Source: a virus. Taken from it: 36,983 bases of DNA. The DNA is taken from IMG/VR virus record IMGVR_UViG_3300006802_000041, positions 1-36,983 of that record. One strand, 5' to 3'. The notes below the pieces were generated by a model, which saw only the letters and a program-made list of their open reading frames with translations, did no database searches and was not told the origin of the DNA. A program made the translations under genes and the position numbers. Shown piece after piece: positions 36,396 through 36,983 of this stretch (positions within the stretch are counted from its first letter, which is position 1; each line of letters starts with the position of its first letter).

Positions 36396-36537
36396 CCTCT
36401 ATGCTCCTATACCCCTCAAGCCAAACTTCTCGCTTCTCGCCACCATAAGGGCAGTCAGACTCTTTAAACTCAGCGAATGCCGCTCGCTGACCCTCTCCGA
36501 ATATGCGATTACGCACGTTTAAACACATAGCTCTCAT
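36388..36537 (-). CDS. Rmf-like small protein, 49 aa
   Basis: MRAMCLNVRNRIFGEGQRAA... then ESDCPYGGEKREVWLEGY. The spacing G-x-x-AA-x-A...CPY...R-x-x-WLxGY matches the ribosome modulation factor family (E. coli Rmf: GYxAG...CPY...R-x-x-WLxGW) and its phage relatives. It may hibernate or redirect host ribosomes, or be a CrpP-like protein. GCGAGGA precedes the ATG. It overlaps the endolysin start by 8 nt. Confidence 0.7.
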   Translation of the reverse strand: MRAMCLNVRNRIFGEGQRAAFAEFKESDCPYGGEKREVWLEGYRSIEDE

Positions 36538-36539
36538 AG

Positions 36540-36854
36540 TTAATCCTCGCGCTCTTTCGTTTCTTCACAGCCGTTGTACGCATCAACAAGCCCGTTAAAT
36601 AGGTCCGCGCTCATCATGATTGTGCCGCAAGTTGCAATATTGCACGACTCTGAACACGCTTTGTGTATAGCATCTCTAAGCCGCTTATTTTCTTCAACAA
36701 GCTTGTTGTGATTGTTTGCCTTAGATGCAATCTCAATGGCTATCGACTTGCTAGCGCACTTAGCAATAACCTCACCATCTAGCAATACAGCAGCCCTATG
36801 GCCATCAACCTTTAACTTGCTTCCCAAGATATTACTCATCTTTAATTCACTCAT
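36540..36854 (-). CDS. Hypothetical protein, 104 aa
   Basis: MSELKMSNILGSKLKVDGHR... has a small beta-rich start (RAAVLLDGEVIAKCASKS), a helix (NNHNKLVEENKRLRDAIHKAC) and a Cys-rich C-terminal part. Its ATG overlaps the stop of the 33-residue gene. Function unknown. Confidence 0.65.
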   Translation of the reverse strand: MSELKMSNILGSKLKVDGHRAAVLLDGEVIAKCASKSIAIEIASKANNHNKLVEENKRLRDAIHKACSESCNIATCGTIMMSADLFNGLVDAYNGCEETKERED

Positions 36855-36952
36855 AACGCCACCACCATAACAAATAAGCTAACAACCAAACCAACAAGCA
36901 AAAACTGCGCGCTTGATGGCAAACCGTCTAGATAATCGATTAATTTATTCAT
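36851..36952 (-). CDS. 33-aa single-TM protein spanning the contig join
   Basis: MNKLIDYLDGLPSSAQFLLV... is hydrophobic from residue 15 to the end. GCGAGG lies before the ATG. Its start overlaps the stop of the gene at 85-402 (second copy, 36945 onward) and its stop overlaps the next start (ATGA), proving that genes run continuously across the ends. The first copy (1-92) is truncated. Possible holin-like or envelope peptide. Confidence 0.7.
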   Translation of the reverse strand: MNKLIDYLDGLPSSAQFLLVGLVVSLFVMVVAL

Positions 36953-36983
36953 GCTCGCCTCGCGCCTTAGCTAGTAGTTGATC
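36861..36983. repeat. Terminal direct repeat, right copy
   Basis: Identical to 1-123. Contains the start of the 33-residue membrane protein and a partial second copy of the 3' end of the gene at 85-402. Confidence 0.95.

Noticed and set aside
1-36983. 123-bp terminal repeats as true packaging ends
   Set aside because: The repeat cuts two coupled genes and shows no cos-like or end-specific features; terminase type suggests headful packaging. Read coverage would be needed to decide.

Overview
The window is a complete or near-complete genome of a tailed, siphovirus-type phage. It has a long non-contractile tail set: tape measure, tail tube, tail terminator and frameshifted tail assembly chaperones. 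The last 123 bases repeat the first 123 exactly, so the unique sequence is 36,860 bp and the molecule is circular or circularly permuted. Strong AGGAG-type ribosome sites, Rz/Rz1 spanins and a lipobox lipoprotein indicate a Gram-negative host. The moderate GC and protein families suggest a gammaproteobacterium, perhaps marine and Vibrio-like (inference). I found no integrase, CI-like repressor or partition gene, so a virulent lifestyle is likely but not proven.

Layout. Bases 85-7354 form a leftward early region: small proteins, DUF1367, YopX, a lambda O/P-type replication pair with ori-like iterons inside O, two HNH nucleases, a Rha-ANT regulator, a winged-helix regulator, a lipoprotein and a dATP/dGTP pyrophosphohydrolase-like protein. 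Leftward genes continue across the contig ends into the lysis cassette (36952 down to 35447): small membrane protein, Rmf-like protein, M15 endolysin, holin, Rz and Rz1. A divergent promoter at 7374-7418 starts rightward early genes: ribbon-helix-helix-like regulator, ERF annealing protein, SSB, small proteins and a C5-cytosine methyltransferase. Bases 11279-12589 hold a structured non-coding stretch and a membrane-protein cluster. From 13108 to 35286 come terminase, an HslV/proteasome-like protein, portal, MuF-like protein, scaffold, major capsid, decoration, connectors, tail, tail tip and tailspike.

The rightward structural block is interrupted by two leftward cargo segments: one gene at 17025-18074, and an island at 22016-24775 carrying an adenine methyltransferase, tRNA genes and small proteins. 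Bidirectional terminators border them, and -10-like promoters restart structural transcription after them.

The most striking signal is a promoter module present seven times. A near-perfect palindrome, (C/G)TGGTCWGACCAC, lies in every copy exactly 20 bp upstream of a -10 hexamer (consensus TATAGT), with no normal -35 box. All seven copies drive non-structural accessory genes, and six of them lie within about 10 bases downstream of a stop codon. The palindrome resembles the operator of the host fatty-acid regulator FadR and sits where an activator would bind (centre about -38). In two copies the -10 lies in the loop of a long RNA hairpin, so read-through and locally initiated transcripts would fold differently. 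This looks like a phage-wide accessory regulon.
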